NCBI RefSeq assembly: GCF_000332475.2
Contig: NZ_AOGX02000015.1
Span: 1 to 64,000, forward strand
DNA length: 64,000 nt
Direction of reading: 5' to 3'
From: Leptospira yanagawae serovar Saopaulo str. Sao Paulo = ATCC 700523
GTDB taxonomy: Bacteria; Spirochaetota; Leptospiria; Leptospirales; Leptospiraceae
In this document: piece after piece, positions 25,141 to 35,710 of the stretch
Layout of the letters: every line of letters begins with the position of its first letter
How positions within the stretch are numbered: position 1 is the first letter of the stretch
Program-made: the position numbers and the translations under genes
The notes under the pieces: model-generated
Told to the model about the DNA's origin: nothing
Database searches by the model: none
Seen by the model: the letters and a program-made list of their open reading frames with translations, nothing else

Positions 25141-27420
25141 ATGAAAACTAAATTGCGTATTTCAATTATTTATTTCTCAGTTTCTTTGGTCTTTTTTTGT
25201 TCCCCTAAACTTTCCAATGGTTGTGACCCTGAATCTGATTCCTATCTGCGAACCACACTACTACGATTTATTATAAATGATTCTTCTCCTTCTTGTTGGC
25301 CAGGATTTAACAAAAACTTCTCATTGTGGGGAGTCCACGGCTCATCTGCAACAGTGTTTTCCATCTTTGCTGATGCGGAACGAATTCTTGTTGGTGGCCA
25401 ATTCAATTATGTAGGACCGAATGTAGGAAATGTAGCCGTTTTAAATCCTTCTACAGGAATGCATATCGATCCGTCCGAGTGTGCTTATACGGACGTTTCA
25501 GGCATCGCGAATATCGCTATTTCTGACGGAGAAGGAGGATTCTATGTTGGTGGATCGTTTGCTACCGTTCAAGGACAAGTCAAAAACAGAATCGCTCACT
25601 TCCTTCCCAATTGCAAACTGGATTTAAATTTTAATGCACCCTCTCCCGATACCGCCTCACAAATTGTTGAAGCAATGGAATTGGATGGAGATTTCCTCTA
25701 CATTGGTGGTAATTTTACGACTCTTGGTGGAACAGGTCGAATTGGGATTGCTCGGTTGAATGCAAAAACAGGTGCCTTAGATTCCACTTGGAACCCTAGC
25801 ATTACCGGGGGAAGCCAATCAGTTTTTGTCATCAAAAAGAATGAAAACTTTCTCTACATTGGTGGTAGATTCACGAATGTAAATGGAACCAATATAAACT
25901 CCATCGCAAGGTTTTCACTGTCAACTGGTGCCATGGATACAACATGGGTTCCTGTCAACGTAAATGGTGATTCTGTGCGTGATATGACCTTTGGTACACT
26001 GAGTACGGGAACGAATGTCATTTTGACCGTTGGAGTTTTTGGATCCTTTTTGATCAAAGCAGCCGATTTAACCACAGGTGGTGCTCCCGTGGGATGGCCC
26101 TTATCGCTTACAGGTGGTAATGCGAATACGATCAATTTTCACAAGGGCAAAATATTGGTTGGAGGCGCATTCAATCAAGTATCAGGAACCACTACAGGTA
26201 ATTTTGCTATTTTGAACAACAGTGGGGCAATCATTTCTGGTTTTACAAACTTCAATGTTAACAATGAAATCACTTCATCTATCGTCATCGGTGATCAAGT
26301 ATTCATTTTTGGAAAATTCACATCTGTGTTAGGTGCCGAAAGAAATTATGGGGCCGGGGTTGACCTAAATTCTTTTACTTTGAATGAGTTTAATCCAAAT
26401 TTTAGTAAAGATGCAAGTATTGGTAATTGCAAAGCCACTGTAACGACAAACAATCGGCTTATTGTTCCAGGAGATTTTACATCTGTCAATGGAGTGACTA
26501 GGAATCATATTGCCGAGATCAGTCGGATCACGGGAAAAGCAACAGATTGGAATCCTAATCTGGATTTTCCTGTAATCAAAATCAAATCTTTTGGGGAAAA
26601 AATTTATATTGCAGGGAGTTTCACCAATTTCTTTGGTGAGGCAAAAACACAAGGATTTGTATCGTTAAACAAAAAGGATCTTAGCCTGACTTCTGAAAGA
26701 TTTGATATCACAGCAAATCCATATATTGAAGACATTCACATAACAGAATCCAAAGTTTATGTGGGAGGAAGTTTTGACTTTGCACAAGGATACACACGTT
26801 ATAGTATGGCGGCTTTCTTTCGAGATTCTGGATCAGTTGATACTTCATGGAGTGCTACAATTGCCGGTGGTTCGGTGAGTAGTATCATCGAAAAAGACGG
26901 ATTTCTTTATGTCGGTGGTGGGTTTACAAATATAGGAGGATTTACGGTAAACAATCTCCATCGCATTCGATCTTCCGACGGGCAAAATCCTTCTGCTTTT
27001 TTTCCAACTGCCCCAGACAATTCCATATCAGCATTAGCTTTTTATAATAATAATTTATACCTTGGGGGAACATTTTCCAACCTTGGAACCTATTTTGCGC
27101 GTTATGATCTTTCGGGACCAACGGTAAACGCAACTCCATTCAACTTTTCTGCAACAGTTCAGAATATCCTAATTTTGGAAAATGGAATCGCACTCACACA
27201 AGGTACGTTTACAAATGTTTCTGGTGTTACACGCCAGAGGCTTGCTGTTCTTGATTTGCCAAATGGAACACTTACTAGTTTTGATCCACTCCGCACTGGA
27301 GATGTAAATGGATTTTTTAGAGGAGAAAAAGAAATTATCATCTTTGGTAGCCTAGCACAAGTGAATCGTCATGTACGCGGAGGATTTGAGATTTTTTCTA
27401 CTTCTCTTTTTGGCCTTTAA
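25141..27420 (+). CDS. Repeat-rich (delta-60-like beta-propeller) lipoprotein
   Basis: About 759 residues from the ATG at 25141. The signal MKTKLRISIIYFSVSLVFFC has a lipobox ending VFFC. The rest is built of many repeats of the type DGDFLYIGGNFTTLGGTGR followed by IARLNAKTGALDSTWNP, with recurring (Y/I)(I/V)GG.F..(V/L).G, as in delta-60/kelch-like propellers. At least ten copies are recognisable across about 70-750. This kind of protein is usually exposed at the surface and binds ligands or other proteins. The gene is divergent from the PAS kinase, with a gap of about 270 bp. Confidence 0.8.
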   Translation: MKTKLRISIIYFSVSLVFFCSPKLSNGCDPESDSYLRTTLLRFIINDSSPSCWPGFNKNFSLWGVHGSSATVFSIFADAERILVGGQFNYVGPNVGNVAVLNPSTGMHIDPSECAYTDVSGIANIAISDGEGGFYVGGSFATVQGQVKNRIAHFLPNCKLDLNFNAPSPDTASQIVEAMELDGDFLYIGGNFTTLGGTGRIGIARLNAKTGALDSTWNPSITGGSQSVFVIKKNENFLYIGGRFTNVNGTNINSIARFSLSTGAMDTTWVPVNVNGDSVRDMTFGTLSTGTNVILTVGVFGSFLIKAADLTTGGAPVGWPLSLTGGNANTINFHKGKILVGGAFNQVSGTTTGNFAILNNSGAIISGFTNFNVNNEITSSIVIGDQVFIFGKFTSVLGAERNYGAGVDLNSFTLNEFNPNFSKDASIGNCKATVTTNNRLIVPGDFTSVNGVTRNHIAEISRITGKATDWNPNLDFPVIKIKSFGEKIYIAGSFTNFFGEAKTQGFVSLNKKDLSLTSERFDITANPYIEDIHITESKVYVGGSFDFAQGYTRYSMAAFFRDSGSVDTSWSATIAGGSVSSIIEKDGFLYVGGGFTNIGGFTVNNLHRIRSSDGQNPSAFFPTAPDNSISALAFYNNNLYLGGTFSNLGTYFARYDLSGPTVNATPFNFSATVQNILILENGIALTQGTFTNVSGVTRQRLAVLDLPNGTLTSFDPLRTGDVNGFFRGEKEIIIFGSLAQVNRHVRGGFEIFSTSLFGL

Positions 27421-27501
27421 TTGGGTACAATTTCCTAAGAGAAAATAGACTCATTCATATCTATAGGTAATGTTTCAAAAATCTAGAAGAATCGTGAATC
27501 C

Positions 27502-28704
27502 ATGAGGAATCAAGCCATGCAAACCATACCAGAAAATGAAATCCCTCGATTGCTCCAATTAGCAGAATTAAACTTAGATTATGTTTCCCTAAAAGAGGAA
27601 TTTAATGGACTCGCAGAGCTAGCGGCAAGGATCACAGGTACACCGATTTCTCATATCAATCTGATCGATGCATTACACCAGTGGACCATTGGCGATTTTG
27701 GTTTCCCTTCCACACTTACTCCAAGAGACGAAACGGTTTGCCAATATACCATCTTAAACAATTCACATTTAGAAGTGAAAGACTTACGGTCGGATCTAAG
27801 GTTCAAAGAGAAAGGCTTTGTCACCCAAGGTCCTTACTTGCGATACTATTATGGAATTCCCATTCATTTAAAAGGATTAAACATAGGTTCCATCTGTGTT
27901 ATCGATACAGAGGAAAATTCTATTTCCTCGGACAAAATCAAACTTTTAGAAATCATCGCCGAAGAGGTAACCCAGCGGATCAAACTGAAAAACACCATCC
28001 ATCTCATCACTGAAAGGAATCTCAAATTATGGAAACAATATAAAATTTTAGCTCATGATATCCGAGGACCCATCGGTGGCATATCTGGATTGGCGGAAAT
28101 CATCCTCGAAGAAAAGGAAAATTTGGACATGGCAGAATATGTTTCCAACATGAAAATGATGAAGGAAAGTAGTGATTCTGTTTTGAATTTGGTAAATGAT
28201 CTTATGAGTGAATTTACCGATGAAGGTGCCTTTCGTTATGAGACCACAATACAAGAATTTTGCGAACAATTGTTAAGTCTCTTCCATGCGCAAGCGCAAG
28301 CAAAACAAATCGTCATCAATGTAAACATTCATCCCAACTTAAACAAAACAAAAATTCCGAAAAACAAATTCCTTCAAATCATTGGCAACCTAGTTTCGAA
28401 TTCCATTAAGTTTTCGCCGATGAAAAGTGAAATACAGATTCATTTTGAAATCATGAATTCCGAAAAACAAACAGTTATCATTCGGATCAAAGACTTTGGA
28501 ATCGGAATGACAGCGGAACAAATCAACGAAGTATTATCAGATAAAGTAAATTCAACCATCGGGACAGCGGGCGAGGTTGGAAACGGATTCGGGATCCAAT
28601 TTGTTAAATTACTTGTAGATGAATTGAAGGGAAGATTTACAGTGAATTCGGAAGTAGGAAAGGGAAGTGAGTTTGTCATCCAACTTCCGATTGTAAATCC
28701 GTAA
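27502..28704 (+). CDS. GAF-domain sensor histidine kinase
   Basis: 400 residues; the first ATG (27502) or one five codons later (MQTIPENEIP) could start translation. A GAF domain spans about 20-165 (AARITGTPISHINLIDALHQ to GSICVIDTEE), of the type common in kinases with a conserved W-G-DFGFP region. The phosphoacceptor region is KILAHDIRGPIGGISGLAEI (about 178-197). The HATPase_c domain follows with IGNLVSNSIKFSP, IKDFGIGMTAEQI and GNGFGIQFVKLLVDEL. The protein is soluble. No cognate regulator is adjacent. Confidence 0.9.
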   Translation: MRNQAMQTIPENEIPRLLQLAELNLDYVSLKEEFNGLAELAARITGTPISHINLIDALHQWTIGDFGFPSTLTPRDETVCQYTILNNSHLEVKDLRSDLRFKEKGFVTQGPYLRYYYGIPIHLKGLNIGSICVIDTEENSISSDKIKLLEIIAEEVTQRIKLKNTIHLITERNLKLWKQYKILAHDIRGPIGGISGLAEIILEEKENLDMAEYVSNMKMMKESSDSVLNLVNDLMSEFTDEGAFRYETTIQEFCEQLLSLFHAQAQAKQIVINVNIHPNLNKTKIPKNKFLQIIGNLVSNSIKFSPMKSEIQIHFEIMNSEKQTVIIRIKDFGIGMTAEQINEVLSDKVNSTIGTAGEVGNGFGIQFVKLLVDELKGRFTVNSEVGKGSEFVIQLPIVNP

Positions 28705-28763
28705 ACCATTAACGCCTCGAATCTGTTAGGGGATGGTCATTTCTTGTAAGAACGACCGCGTGA

Positions 28764-28790
28764 CCCGCTACAATCTTTTCAAAAAGCGGG
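28764..28790 (+). terminator. Possible weak terminator
   Basis: CCCGCT (28764-28769) pairs with AGCGGG (28785-28790) across a 15-nt loop and is followed by ATTCTT. It lies 60 bp after the GAF kinase stop. The stem is short and the T-tract poor. Confidence 0.35.
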
Positions 28791-28885
28791 ATTCTTAAGA
28801 TCGAACGCATAAGGAAAGATTTTCCTTTTTAATATTGTAACTGAGATTCAAGTGTTTCCCCCACTCCCTTATCGTCTAACCAACA

Positions 28886-29524
28886 ATGTTCCCAGAAAAA
28901 CCAATTTGGATCTGGAAAGGAAATCCTGAATTTGTCCTTTTACAGCTCATTGGCCTTATCTTATTTTTTTATTATGCCTTTCGGATCAGTGCCTACTTCA
29001 CCCACCGTTTTGAACTCATCCAGATGCATAGAAAACGACTCGACCGCTTGGCGTTCAAAGCGGGTTGCAACCAAACAGAACGTTCGCTACTCCAAACCTT
29101 TTACAACCAACTGGACAGACGCCACCGTGTCCTACTAGCCCACAACCATGCCAAAGAGTACTTACGAGCCCACCTCTTACAATTTGTTTCCCATCTGGAC
29201 AAAGAGGAAGATAGGACCTTTCTTTCCCTTGTCGCTAAGTTTTTAGGAACAGCAAGGGACAAATCCCCTGCCTTCGGCATCCGCGAGTTTGTCCTCGTCC
29301 ATTGGGGAAGGGACTCCTACTTGGCACAAGTCGTCGATCCCGGTGTTGCAGAGGTTAGAATCAGGTTCAGTCCAACGAAACGAAACGGCGGGACTCTAAG
29401 CCAAACAAAAGTCACAGTGTTTCGGGAACCAAAAGGGTTTCGGTCCATCCAAGGCAGTGTGGAAATGGAGTCTGCCTCCACATTTTATTTCCGCCCACAC
29501 GAGAAACCAGAGGCTAGTGAATGA
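28886..29524 (+). CDS. Hypothetical membrane-anchored protein upstream of mreC
   Basis: 212 residues, family not recognised. One hydrophobic helix (FVLLQLIGLILFFYYAFRIS, about 16-35) is followed by a basic cytoplasmic domain with helical character (RFELIQMHRKRLDRLAFKAG), and a C-terminal beta-rich part (FVLVHWGRDSYLAQVVDPG, VTVFREPKGFRSIQGSV) that could be PilZ-like but lacks a clear RxxxR. Codon use is GC-richer than neighbours in parts. It is co-directional with mreC 66 bp downstream and may be read together with the elongation cluster. Confidence 0.6.
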   Translation: MFPEKPIWIWKGNPEFVLLQLIGLILFFYYAFRISAYFTHRFELIQMHRKRLDRLAFKAGCNQTERSLLQTFYNQLDRRHRVLLAHNHAKEYLRAHLLQFVSHLDKEEDRTFLSLVAKFLGTARDKSPAFGIREFVLVHWGRDSYLAQVVDPGVAEVRIRFSPTKRNGGTLSQTKVTVFREPKGFRSIQGSVEMESASTFYFRPHEKPEASE

Positions 29525-29590
29525 AAAATGGACCAAATCCGATTCTCGCTTGAAATATTCTTTCCACGAAAATTAATGTGACATAAGTCC

Positions 29591-30787
29591 ATGAAGTGGA
29601 ATCGTATCAATCAAAATGACGAATTGTTTTCCCTACTTTTCGTATTCCTGTTTTCCTTTACTTCCCTAATTTGGAATGGCAACTTCATGGTAAGAGGGAT
29701 TGCCAGCTTTCAGGGTGTAGGCGACTTTTTTTCCGGTTCCTTTGATTCCTTTGGATCCCTCATCAAAAGTAGTTATAACAAACTGGAATCCTTCGAACGA
29801 GTCAGAGAAGAACGTGACTCTTGTTTGAATGTGATGGAAGAATACCGCCAGCTCTCCAAAGATGTGGAGCGCCTCAAAGCAGAAAACGCAATCCTCCGCC
29901 AAGAGTTAAACTTCCCACTCCGCACCGAATACCCATCGGTTCGCGCGGAAGTACTCAGTGTTCGTTTGAATGCGATTTACAGAACCATCATCATCAACAA
30001 AGGTTCTGAATCGGGTATTAAACCTTATATGCCAGTCGTAGCACGCGCGTTAGACGAAAAAGGTAAATTCACAGAGGCACTTGTCGGAAAAATCATCGCT
30101 GTCTCCAAAGGTTCAGCTGTCATCCAACCCATCATCAATTCCAACTTTTCCATGGGAGTCTCCATCCCAGGCACAAATTTATGGGCGTCTCTCAATGGGA
30201 ACAGTGGCCGTGGAACAGACGTTTTGTTAGATTACATTGATTCCGGAATCGTAATCGATCCAAAAGCCATCGGAAATTTTCCAATGGGACCGAATCCACC
30301 TCCCACTTCAGCAAACACAATGTTTACAGAAGGGTTTAGTAAAATTGGAAAAGCGGTGTTTAGTTCTGGTGGATCGGGAGTTTTCCCTCCAGGGATTCCC
30401 GTTGGAACCATTATCGAAGAAGGACCAAGGAATGGTTCTTTTAAAACAGCCATCTTACGCCCGTTTGTTGAGTTTGATAACCTTTTACACGTCATTGTCT
30501 TAAAAAAACTTCCGGAGAAATGGCGTGAAGAGTGGCCTGCGGAAAAAACAATCCAAATCGAAGGCCCATACTTTGGAGAGATAGATTTTCCAAAAGAAAA
30601 AGATTATAATAAAAAAGAGAAAGAGAAAAAACAAGGAACACAGGGATTTGGTGGACCAAGTACGTTTGGAACTCCAAACACAGGACGAACCAACCCTTCT
30701 ACGAATCCTAGTTCTCCATCAGAGCCGTCTCCCGCTCCTTCCCCATCTCCTCAGACCATGGAAAGTCCAAAAGAGGTGAACCCATGA
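29591..30787 (+). CDS. mreC: Rod shape-determining protein MreC
   Basis: 398 residues. There is one N-terminal membrane helix ([19 protein letters not shown], about 12-30) and a periplasmic coiled coil ([20 protein letters not shown], about 80-100). The MreC beta-domain (about 115-315) is recognisable by [20 protein letters not shown] and a [16 protein letters not shown] region. The C-terminal 70 residues are Lys- then Ser/Pro-rich (low complexity) and exceed the usual family length. MreC scaffolds the elongasome, linking PBP2 and RodA to MreB. mreD follows with a 4-bp ATGA overlap. MreB itself is not in the window. Confidence 0.92.
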   Translation: MKWNRINQNDELFSLLFVFLFSFTSLIWNGNFMVRGIASFQGVGDFFSGSFDSFGSLIKSSYNKLESFERVREERDSCLNVMEEYRQLSKDVERLKAENAILRQELNFPLRTEYPSVRAEVLSVRLNAIYRTIIINKGSESGIKPYMPVVARALDEKGKFTEALVGKIIAVSKGSAVIQPIINSNFSMGVSIPGTNLWASLNGNSGRGTDVLLDYIDSGIVIDPKAIGNFPMGPNPPPTSANTMFTEGFSKIGKAVFSSGGSGVFPPGIPVGTIIEEGPRNGSFKTAILRPFVEFDNLLHVIVLKKLPEKWREEWPAEKTIQIEGPYFGEIDFPKEKDYNKKEKEKKQGTQGFGGPSTFGTPNTGRTNPSTNPSSPSEPSPAPSPSPQTMESPKEVNP

Positions 30788-31299
30788 TTTTAGATAAGGT
30801 ATTTATCGTCATAGGCCTGTTACTCGCTCATTTCCTAAATGGTTCCAATGTGTTTGAACTAGGAAATGCAGTAAGACCAGATTTTATGGTGATCTTTGTT
30901 GCGTTTTTTGCACTCCGTAAAGGACCAATGTATGGACTTTGGTTAGGATTTTTTGGTGGCCTTCTCACTGACACTGCACTCGGTGGTGAAATTGGTGGAG
31001 ACAATCTTGTTTATTACAAAATTGGCCTACATTCCTTTTCCTATGCAATTGTAGGTTACATCGTTGGGAAAGGGTTACGAAGTTCTTATACAGAAAACTA
31101 TATCTCCATCACAATTTACATTTTGGGACTTACCTTTGTTTCGAGACTCATCACCTATTTGCTGTTTTTGATGTTCTTTCATTCCAACCATAGTTACTCG
31201 TTTTTGTATGTTTCACTTTACAATGCTTTCCTTGGTCCTGCTCTTTTCTTTTTGTTTTCATGGGCGTATCGATTGGATGGAGATGAGGTGCGGCAATGA
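30784..31299 (+). CDS. mreD: Rod shape-determining protein MreD
   Basis: 171 residues, with about five to six hydrophobic helices. The segment [20 protein letters not shown] followed by [19 protein letters not shown] matches the characteristic MreD pattern (P-D..., G...GF..GLL.D). It is an integral membrane component of the elongasome. It overlaps mreC upstream and the PBP2 gene downstream by 4 bp each, indicating translational coupling. Confidence 0.9.
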   Translation: MILDKVFIVIGLLLAHFLNGSNVFELGNAVRPDFMVIFVAFFALRKGPMYGLWLGFFGGLLTDTALGGEIGGDNLVYYKIGLHSFSYAIVGYIVGKGLRSSYTENYISITIYILGLTFVSRLITYLLFLMFFHSNHSYSFLYVSLYNAFLGPALFFLFSWAYRLDGDEVRQ

Positions 31300-33233
31300 G
31301 CCAGTCGGCTTCTGAGTTTCGTTTAGAAGCAAGTTTCCGGAAACGTTTGTACTTCTTTACGGGAATGATTGTATTTACGTTAACTGCTTACATTTTACAA
31401 TTATTCAACTTACAAATTGTACAAGGGAGTGAAAACTCTCTCAAAGCCGAACGATTTGTCCGCCGTAGTGAATCCATACCTGCTGACCGTGGGAATATTT
31501 TTGATCGTAACTTTTTAACTCCAGAAACAAGCCAACCACTCGTTTCCAACTCCGCTTCCCTGGATGTGATCCTCAATACAAGTTTACTGAAAAACGATGC
31601 CAAAAAAGTAAAAGAATTCATTTATAAATTCTGCGAAGCACTTTCCATACCCATTGTTTATTACGAAAAAGAATTACAAGAATCACGCCTTATTAAAAAA
31701 ATTCGATCAAGAGAACCGTTTGTTTTACTCGAAGGGATCTCAAGGGAACAACAAGAACGTATTTTAGTATTAGACAATATCAATCGTTATGTGTATCTTG
31801 TGTCCTCACCTGCTCGTGTTTATCATATGGGGCCAGCACTCTCGCATGTGACAGGTTATGTGGGAAAACCAACAACAAGTGACTTACAAGAAAAAGAAAT
31901 CAAAACCTACCAATTGATTGGAAAAGGTGGAATCGAATCATTATACGATACAACCCTTCGCGGACAAGACGGTTTTCGCATCCAAAAACGAAACACAGAA
32001 GGAAATATCGAAGAAGAACGTGTCATCGAACATTCTGTCCCTGGCAATAACTTAATCCTCACCATTGATCGAGATATGCAAATTGCCGCTTACAAAGCCC
32101 TAAAGGGTGTTAGGGGAACGGTCCTTGCCATCAAAGCAACCACTGGGGAAGTGTTAGCAATGGCATCAAACCCAGCGTATGATCCCAATATATTGTCAGG
32201 GAAAAATAAACTCGAAAGATCCAATCACTTCACCAGAGTCACAAACAATGGTGGGTTTTTAAATTTAGCAATCCAATCTAGGTTCCCACCAGCATCCACT
32301 TTCAAAACCCTGGTTGGACTTGCGGCCATGGAAAGTGAACACAAAATCAATTATGATCCCAAACAAACGTTTTCATGCCCTGCCAGTTTTACTTTAAAAT
32401 CAACCTTTAAAGGTGTACCGGACCAAGTATTTTATAACTGGGATAAAAAAAATCACGGCGAACTAAACTTAGCGCAAGCCTTGGAAAAATCCAACTCAGT
32501 TTATTTTTATCAATTGGGATATAAATTGGGTGCAGAACCAATCCTCGCCTATTCAAGGTTATTCGGCTTAGACAAAAAAACAGGGATTGATTTACCAGGA
32601 GAGGCTACTGGATTTATCCCAAGTTCCGATTGGAAAAAACGAACTTATGGAAACAAATGGTTTGATGGAGATACGGTAAACTTATCCATCGGACAAGGTT
32701 TTATTTCTGTCACACCAATAGAGATGGCATTGTTTTATATGGCAGTTGTGAATAATGGAAAAATTTACAAACCGTACGTTGTGTCCGAAATCAGAAGCCC
32801 ACTTGATAACTCCCTTATCCAAAAAACAGAACCAACCATTTTACGTGATATTCCTCTCAAAAAATCGACCGTAGAAGCTTTAAAAGAAGGATTGTATTTG
32901 GTTGGATATTCAGGAACAGCATCTGGAGTTTTGAATTCTCCAAACTTACCAGAAATTGCTGGTAAAACGGGAACTGCGCAAACTCGAAGGAGAGGTGCAT
33001 CCTCTTCCAATCACGCTTGGTTTATTGGTTATGCACCAGTAAACGCACCTGTCGAAAAACAAATATTAGTTGCTGCCTTCGTAGAATATGGTGTAGGTGG
33101 TGCGGCATCCGCGGCTCCTGCAGCAAGAGAAGTGTTTAAGGCAGCGTTCCCACCAGGTTCTTTCCCAAGAACGGATAGATCCCGTGCGAAAACCATGGAA
33201 GAAGAAGCACCAGTCGAACAAGAGGCATTTTAA
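31296..33233 (+). CDS. mrdA: Penicillin-binding protein 2 (elongasome transpeptidase)
   Basis: 645 residues. A cytoplasmic N-terminus and one membrane helix ([20 protein letters not shown], about 19-38) precede the PBP dimer/pedestal domain (about 55-235, including [14 protein letters not shown]). The transpeptidase domain (about 265-610) carries the three active-site motifs: SxxK in [10 protein letters not shown] (Ser about 333), SxN in [10 protein letters not shown] and KTGT in [10 protein letters not shown]. It crosslinks lateral-wall peptidoglycan together with RodA. The C-terminus has a short acidic tail. The gene overlaps mreD and abuts rodA (TAATG), as expected for a coupled operon. 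Confidence 0.93.
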   Translation: MSQSASEFRLEASFRKRLYFFTGMIVFTLTAYILQLFNLQIVQGSENSLKAERFVRRSESIPADRGNIFDRNFLTPETSQPLVSNSASLDVILNTSLLKNDAKKVKEFIYKFCEALSIPIVYYEKELQESRLIKKIRSREPFVLLEGISREQQERILVLDNINRYVYLVSSPARVYHMGPALSHVTGYVGKPTTSDLQEKEIKTYQLIGKGGIESLYDTTLRGQDGFRIQKRNTEGNIEEERVIEHSVPGNNLILTIDRDMQIAAYKALKGVRGTVLAIKATTGEVLAMASNPAYDPNILSGKNKLERSNHFTRVTNNGGFLNLAIQSRFPPASTFKTLVGLAAMESEHKINYDPKQTFSCPASFTLKSTFKGVPDQVFYNWDKKNHGELNLAQALEKSNSVYFYQLGYKLGAEPILAYSRLFGLDKKTGIDLPGEATGFIPSSDWKKRTYGNKWFDGDTVNLSIGQGFISVTPIEMALFYMAVVNNGKIYKPYVVSEIRSPLDNSLIQKTEPTILRDIPLKKSTVEALKEGLYLVGYSGTASGVLNSPNLPEIAGKTGTAQTRRRGASSSNHAWFIGYAPVNAPVEKQILVAAFVEYGVGGAASAAPAAREVFKAAFPPGSFPRTDRSRAKTMEEEAPVEQEAF

Positions 33234-34747
33234 TGGCTGATCGTAATACAGAAAAACTCGATTATTTTTTAATCTTTTCCGTTGTACTTGTAGCAATGGC
33301 TGGTGTTCTCACACTTTATACACAAGAGGCAAACACGGCAGATGCACTGGGACGCTGGTACAAACAATTTTCGTTTGTATTTGTTGGTCTGATAGCAATG
33401 TGGTTTATGTCGAGGATCAATTACCAGTTGATTGGTTCGTATGCTCTCTTTATTTATTTATTTTCCATTTTCCTTCTTGTGATCACCCTCATCCCAGGCA
33501 TTGGATACCTTCCCTCTGGTCGAGGAGCAAGGTCATGGTTAAAACTTGGTCCCATCACCTTACAGGCATCAGAGTTTTCAAAACTTGCGACAGTGATTTT
33601 GTTAGGTCAATACCTTGTCATGAAAGAAAAGGAAATGCACAAAATTACGGTTCTAATCATACCATTTATCATATGTTTGGTGCCAATGCTTTTCATCATC
33701 TTACAACCTGATTTTGGAACAGCAGTTTCTTTTTTACCAATGTTATTTACAATGTTGTACTTAGGTGGGGCAGATATATTACACGTCGGATCCCTTCTCA
33801 CCTTTGGTGGGATCTCCCTTATGGTACCGATGTACCTAGCTTATTCACAACTCACTCTCATCCAACCGCTCATCGATTTACTTCGTAAAGATAACAAAAC
33901 CGAACTTGTATCACTTGTGAACCAACTCCAAGGTAAAATTTGGCTCATTTTAGATGGGAAAAAAGTATCAGGACTCACACTGCCTGGGATCGAAAATCCA
34001 AAAAACCTACAGATGATCCGCGAAGCCGCAGAAATAGTAAAAGATGAATATGCAAGTTTGGGTTATAAAATTTTATCCAACGAAGCCTTTATGTTTGGTT
34101 TGGGTGGCACACTAACACTCATTAGTCTTGTCATGATTTTCATTCGGATCGCACGTGGTTCTCGCCATCTTAGAAATTATTATATCACGATCGGGATACT
34201 GGGACTCTCTGTTCTTTCTGCGATTGCGGTTCACAAATCCATTCCGTTCCGTGAAAACCAAGTCATCCGTCTTACAGCTTTTTTAAACCCCGACCAATTC
34301 AAACAAGGGGCTGGTTACCAACTCCGCGCTTCCAAACCTGCCGTTGGTTCGGGAAAGGTTTTTGGAAAAGGACTTTTCCATGGGGAAATGACAGAAGGCA
34401 GAATCCCTCATGTTCCCGAATCGGGAACAGACTTTATCTTTGCTTCATGGGCAGAACAAACTGGATTTTTTGGAAGTGTATTGTTATTGTTCTTTTTGAT
34501 GTCCATCCCACTCCGTGGACTACAAATTAGTTTTGAGAGTAAGGATAGGTTTGGATCACTACTTGCAGCAGGGATTGTTGCCATGATTTTTTTCCACATT
34601 GCCATCAATGTGGGCATTGTGATTGGACTCCTCCCAGTAACTGGTGTTCCACTCACATTTATGAGTTATGGTGGATCCCATTTGGTGATGGCGATGACAG
34701 CTGTTGGTATCATTTTATCGATCAAAAAGCGTAAGTTTGCCAACTAA
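33233..34747 (+). CDS. rodA: RodA (SEDS peptidoglycan glycosyltransferase) with an insertion
   Basis: 504 residues, about 100 more than usual. The SEDS core is clear: [20 protein letters not shown] (about 97-116), [12 protein letters not shown] with the catalytic-type Asp, and the C-terminal [19 protein letters not shown] and [13 protein letters not shown]. Between the central helices, about residues 215-285 form a hydrophilic insertion ([19 protein letters not shown] to [13 protein letters not shown]). The enzyme polymerises lipid II glycan strands with PBP2. The start overlaps the PBP2 stop by one base. The next gene follows after 8 bp. Confidence 0.92.
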   Translation: MADRNTEKLDYFLIFSVVLVAMAGVLTLYTQEANTADALGRWYKQFSFVFVGLIAMWFMSRINYQLIGSYALFIYLFSIFLLVITLIPGIGYLPSGRGARSWLKLGPITLQASEFSKLATVILLGQYLVMKEKEMHKITVLIIPFIICLVPMLFIILQPDFGTAVSFLPMLFTMLYLGGADILHVGSLLTFGGISLMVPMYLAYSQLTLIQPLIDLLRKDNKTELVSLVNQLQGKIWLILDGKKVSGLTLPGIENPKNLQMIREAAEIVKDEYASLGYKILSNEAFMFGLGGTLTLISLVMIFIRIARGSRHLRNYYITIGILGLSVLSAIAVHKSIPFRENQVIRLTAFLNPDQFKQGAGYQLRASKPAVGSGKVFGKGLFHGEMTEGRIPHVPESGTDFIFASWAEQTGFFGSVLLLFFLMSIPLRGLQISFESKDRFGSLLAAGIVAMIFFHIAINVGIVIGLLPVTGVPLTFMSYGGSHLVMAMTAVGIILSIKKRKFAN

Positions 34748-34755
34748 CAAAGAAC

Positions 34756-35595
34756 ATGAAACCTACCAAAAAAATTCTGGATGCAGATAAGTTTTTCGAA
34801 ACAAAGGTAAAGTTAGAAGAAGAACTCATTCGCCTGGAAGGGCTAGAGCGGGAGGTAAACGAACAAATTGCGAAGTTGGTAGGATTGTCTGAAAAACTCA
34901 TCCATACTTCTGAATCAAATGAATCCCCTTATTTTTTACAACGTAGCAAACGATTAAATGCCGAAATTATAAAATTTAAAATCCGAAACGAATACAAACA
35001 AAAGGAATTTGATTCCATTTACCACATCTTAAACAAAATCAAATCAGAAGATAAAATTGAATTTTTAGATTCAGCCTTAAAAAACAGAATCACAAAAATT
35101 GCCAATCGATTGGTCGATAAAAAACAAATTCAAAAAAATATAAATTCGAAAAACACAACCCCTTCTTTCACTGAACGCGTGATGAACGCATCCATTCTGA
35201 CAAAAACAAATCCTAACAAACCATCTACAGGAAAACTCGTTTTTATTTGTTATGTGTTAGAAGGTGTTAACTTTTTGTTACCAAAAAAATCCTATCGCAT
35301 CCTCCGTAACATCCCTGCTTTTAAAAAACAAATTAGGATCAAAGACAAATTGATTTCTATGTTCCCAGGTCCTGGTTTTGTCCTAATGGAAGAAGGTGAA
35401 TCCAAAAACAAACATGTGATTCTTATGAAAAATGCAGAGAAAAAGGAATGTGGTTTTTATTTTGATGAATTAAAAGAGGACTGGGCCATTTCCAAATCTT
35501 CACTCGATGCCATCTTAGAACCTGAAAACAGTCACAATTCCATCCTCGGTAAAATCAAACGCAAAGGAAAACTCTACCACATCATCAAACTATAA
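34756..35595 (+). CDS. Coiled-coil protein with C-terminal CheW-like domain
   Basis: 279 residues, last gene of the elongation operon, 8 bp after rodA. The N-terminal 120 residues are charged helices with coiled-coil heptads (FFETKVKLEEELIRLEGLER). The C-terminal part (about 155-279) has a CheW-like order of strands: GKLVFICYVLEGVNFLLPKK, later KHVILMKNAEKKECGFYFDE, a SSLDAILEP segment and GKIKRKGKLYHIIKL. The resemblance is by pattern only. CheW domains couple chemoreceptors to CheA. Here the domain could be an adaptor for the elongasome (inference). No signal peptide or membrane helix. Confidence 0.6.
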   Translation: MKPTKKILDADKFFETKVKLEEELIRLEGLEREVNEQIAKLVGLSEKLIHTSESNESPYFLQRSKRLNAEIIKFKIRNEYKQKEFDSIYHILNKIKSEDKIEFLDSALKNRITKIANRLVDKKQIQKNINSKNTTPSFTERVMNASILTKTNPNKPSTGKLVFICYVLEGVNFLLPKKSYRILRNIPAFKKQIRIKDKLISMFPGPGFVLMEEGESKNKHVILMKNAEKKECGFYFDELKEDWAISKSSLDAILEPENSHNSILGKIKRKGKLYHIIKL

Positions 35596-35596
35596 C

Positions 35597-35710
35597 CATC
35601 ATCGTGCGCCTCATCGCTAGTCCATCGTCGTGCGCCGCAGTGAGTTCATCCAAGTGCCCCCTACCGACCTTATCCAAGTGCGTCGCACTGAGTTCATCGA
35701 AGTGACGAAC
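35597..35710. repeat. Degenerate tandem repeat of about 24 bp between convergent genes
   Basis: About five imperfect units begin at 35597, 35623, 35647, 35672 and 35695. Each starts (C)ATCCAAGTGCG or a close variant and most end near TGAGTT. The fourth unit contains AGTGCG-T-CGCACT, a small perfect hairpin. The stretch is GC-richer than its surroundings and fills almost the whole gap between the operon-end gene and ribF. Confidence 0.6.

Noticed and set aside
24918..25151. 77-residue open frame in the gap between the PAS kinase and the propeller lipoprotein
   Set aside because: It overlaps the lipoprotein start, has no ribosome-binding site and looks like promoter DNA.
22663..28704. Two-component pairs for the kinases
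   Set aside because: No response regulator gene lies next to either kinase, so no pair can be claimed.
35597..35710. CRISPR array
   Set aside because: Units are too degenerate and contiguous, with no spacers and no cas genes nearby.
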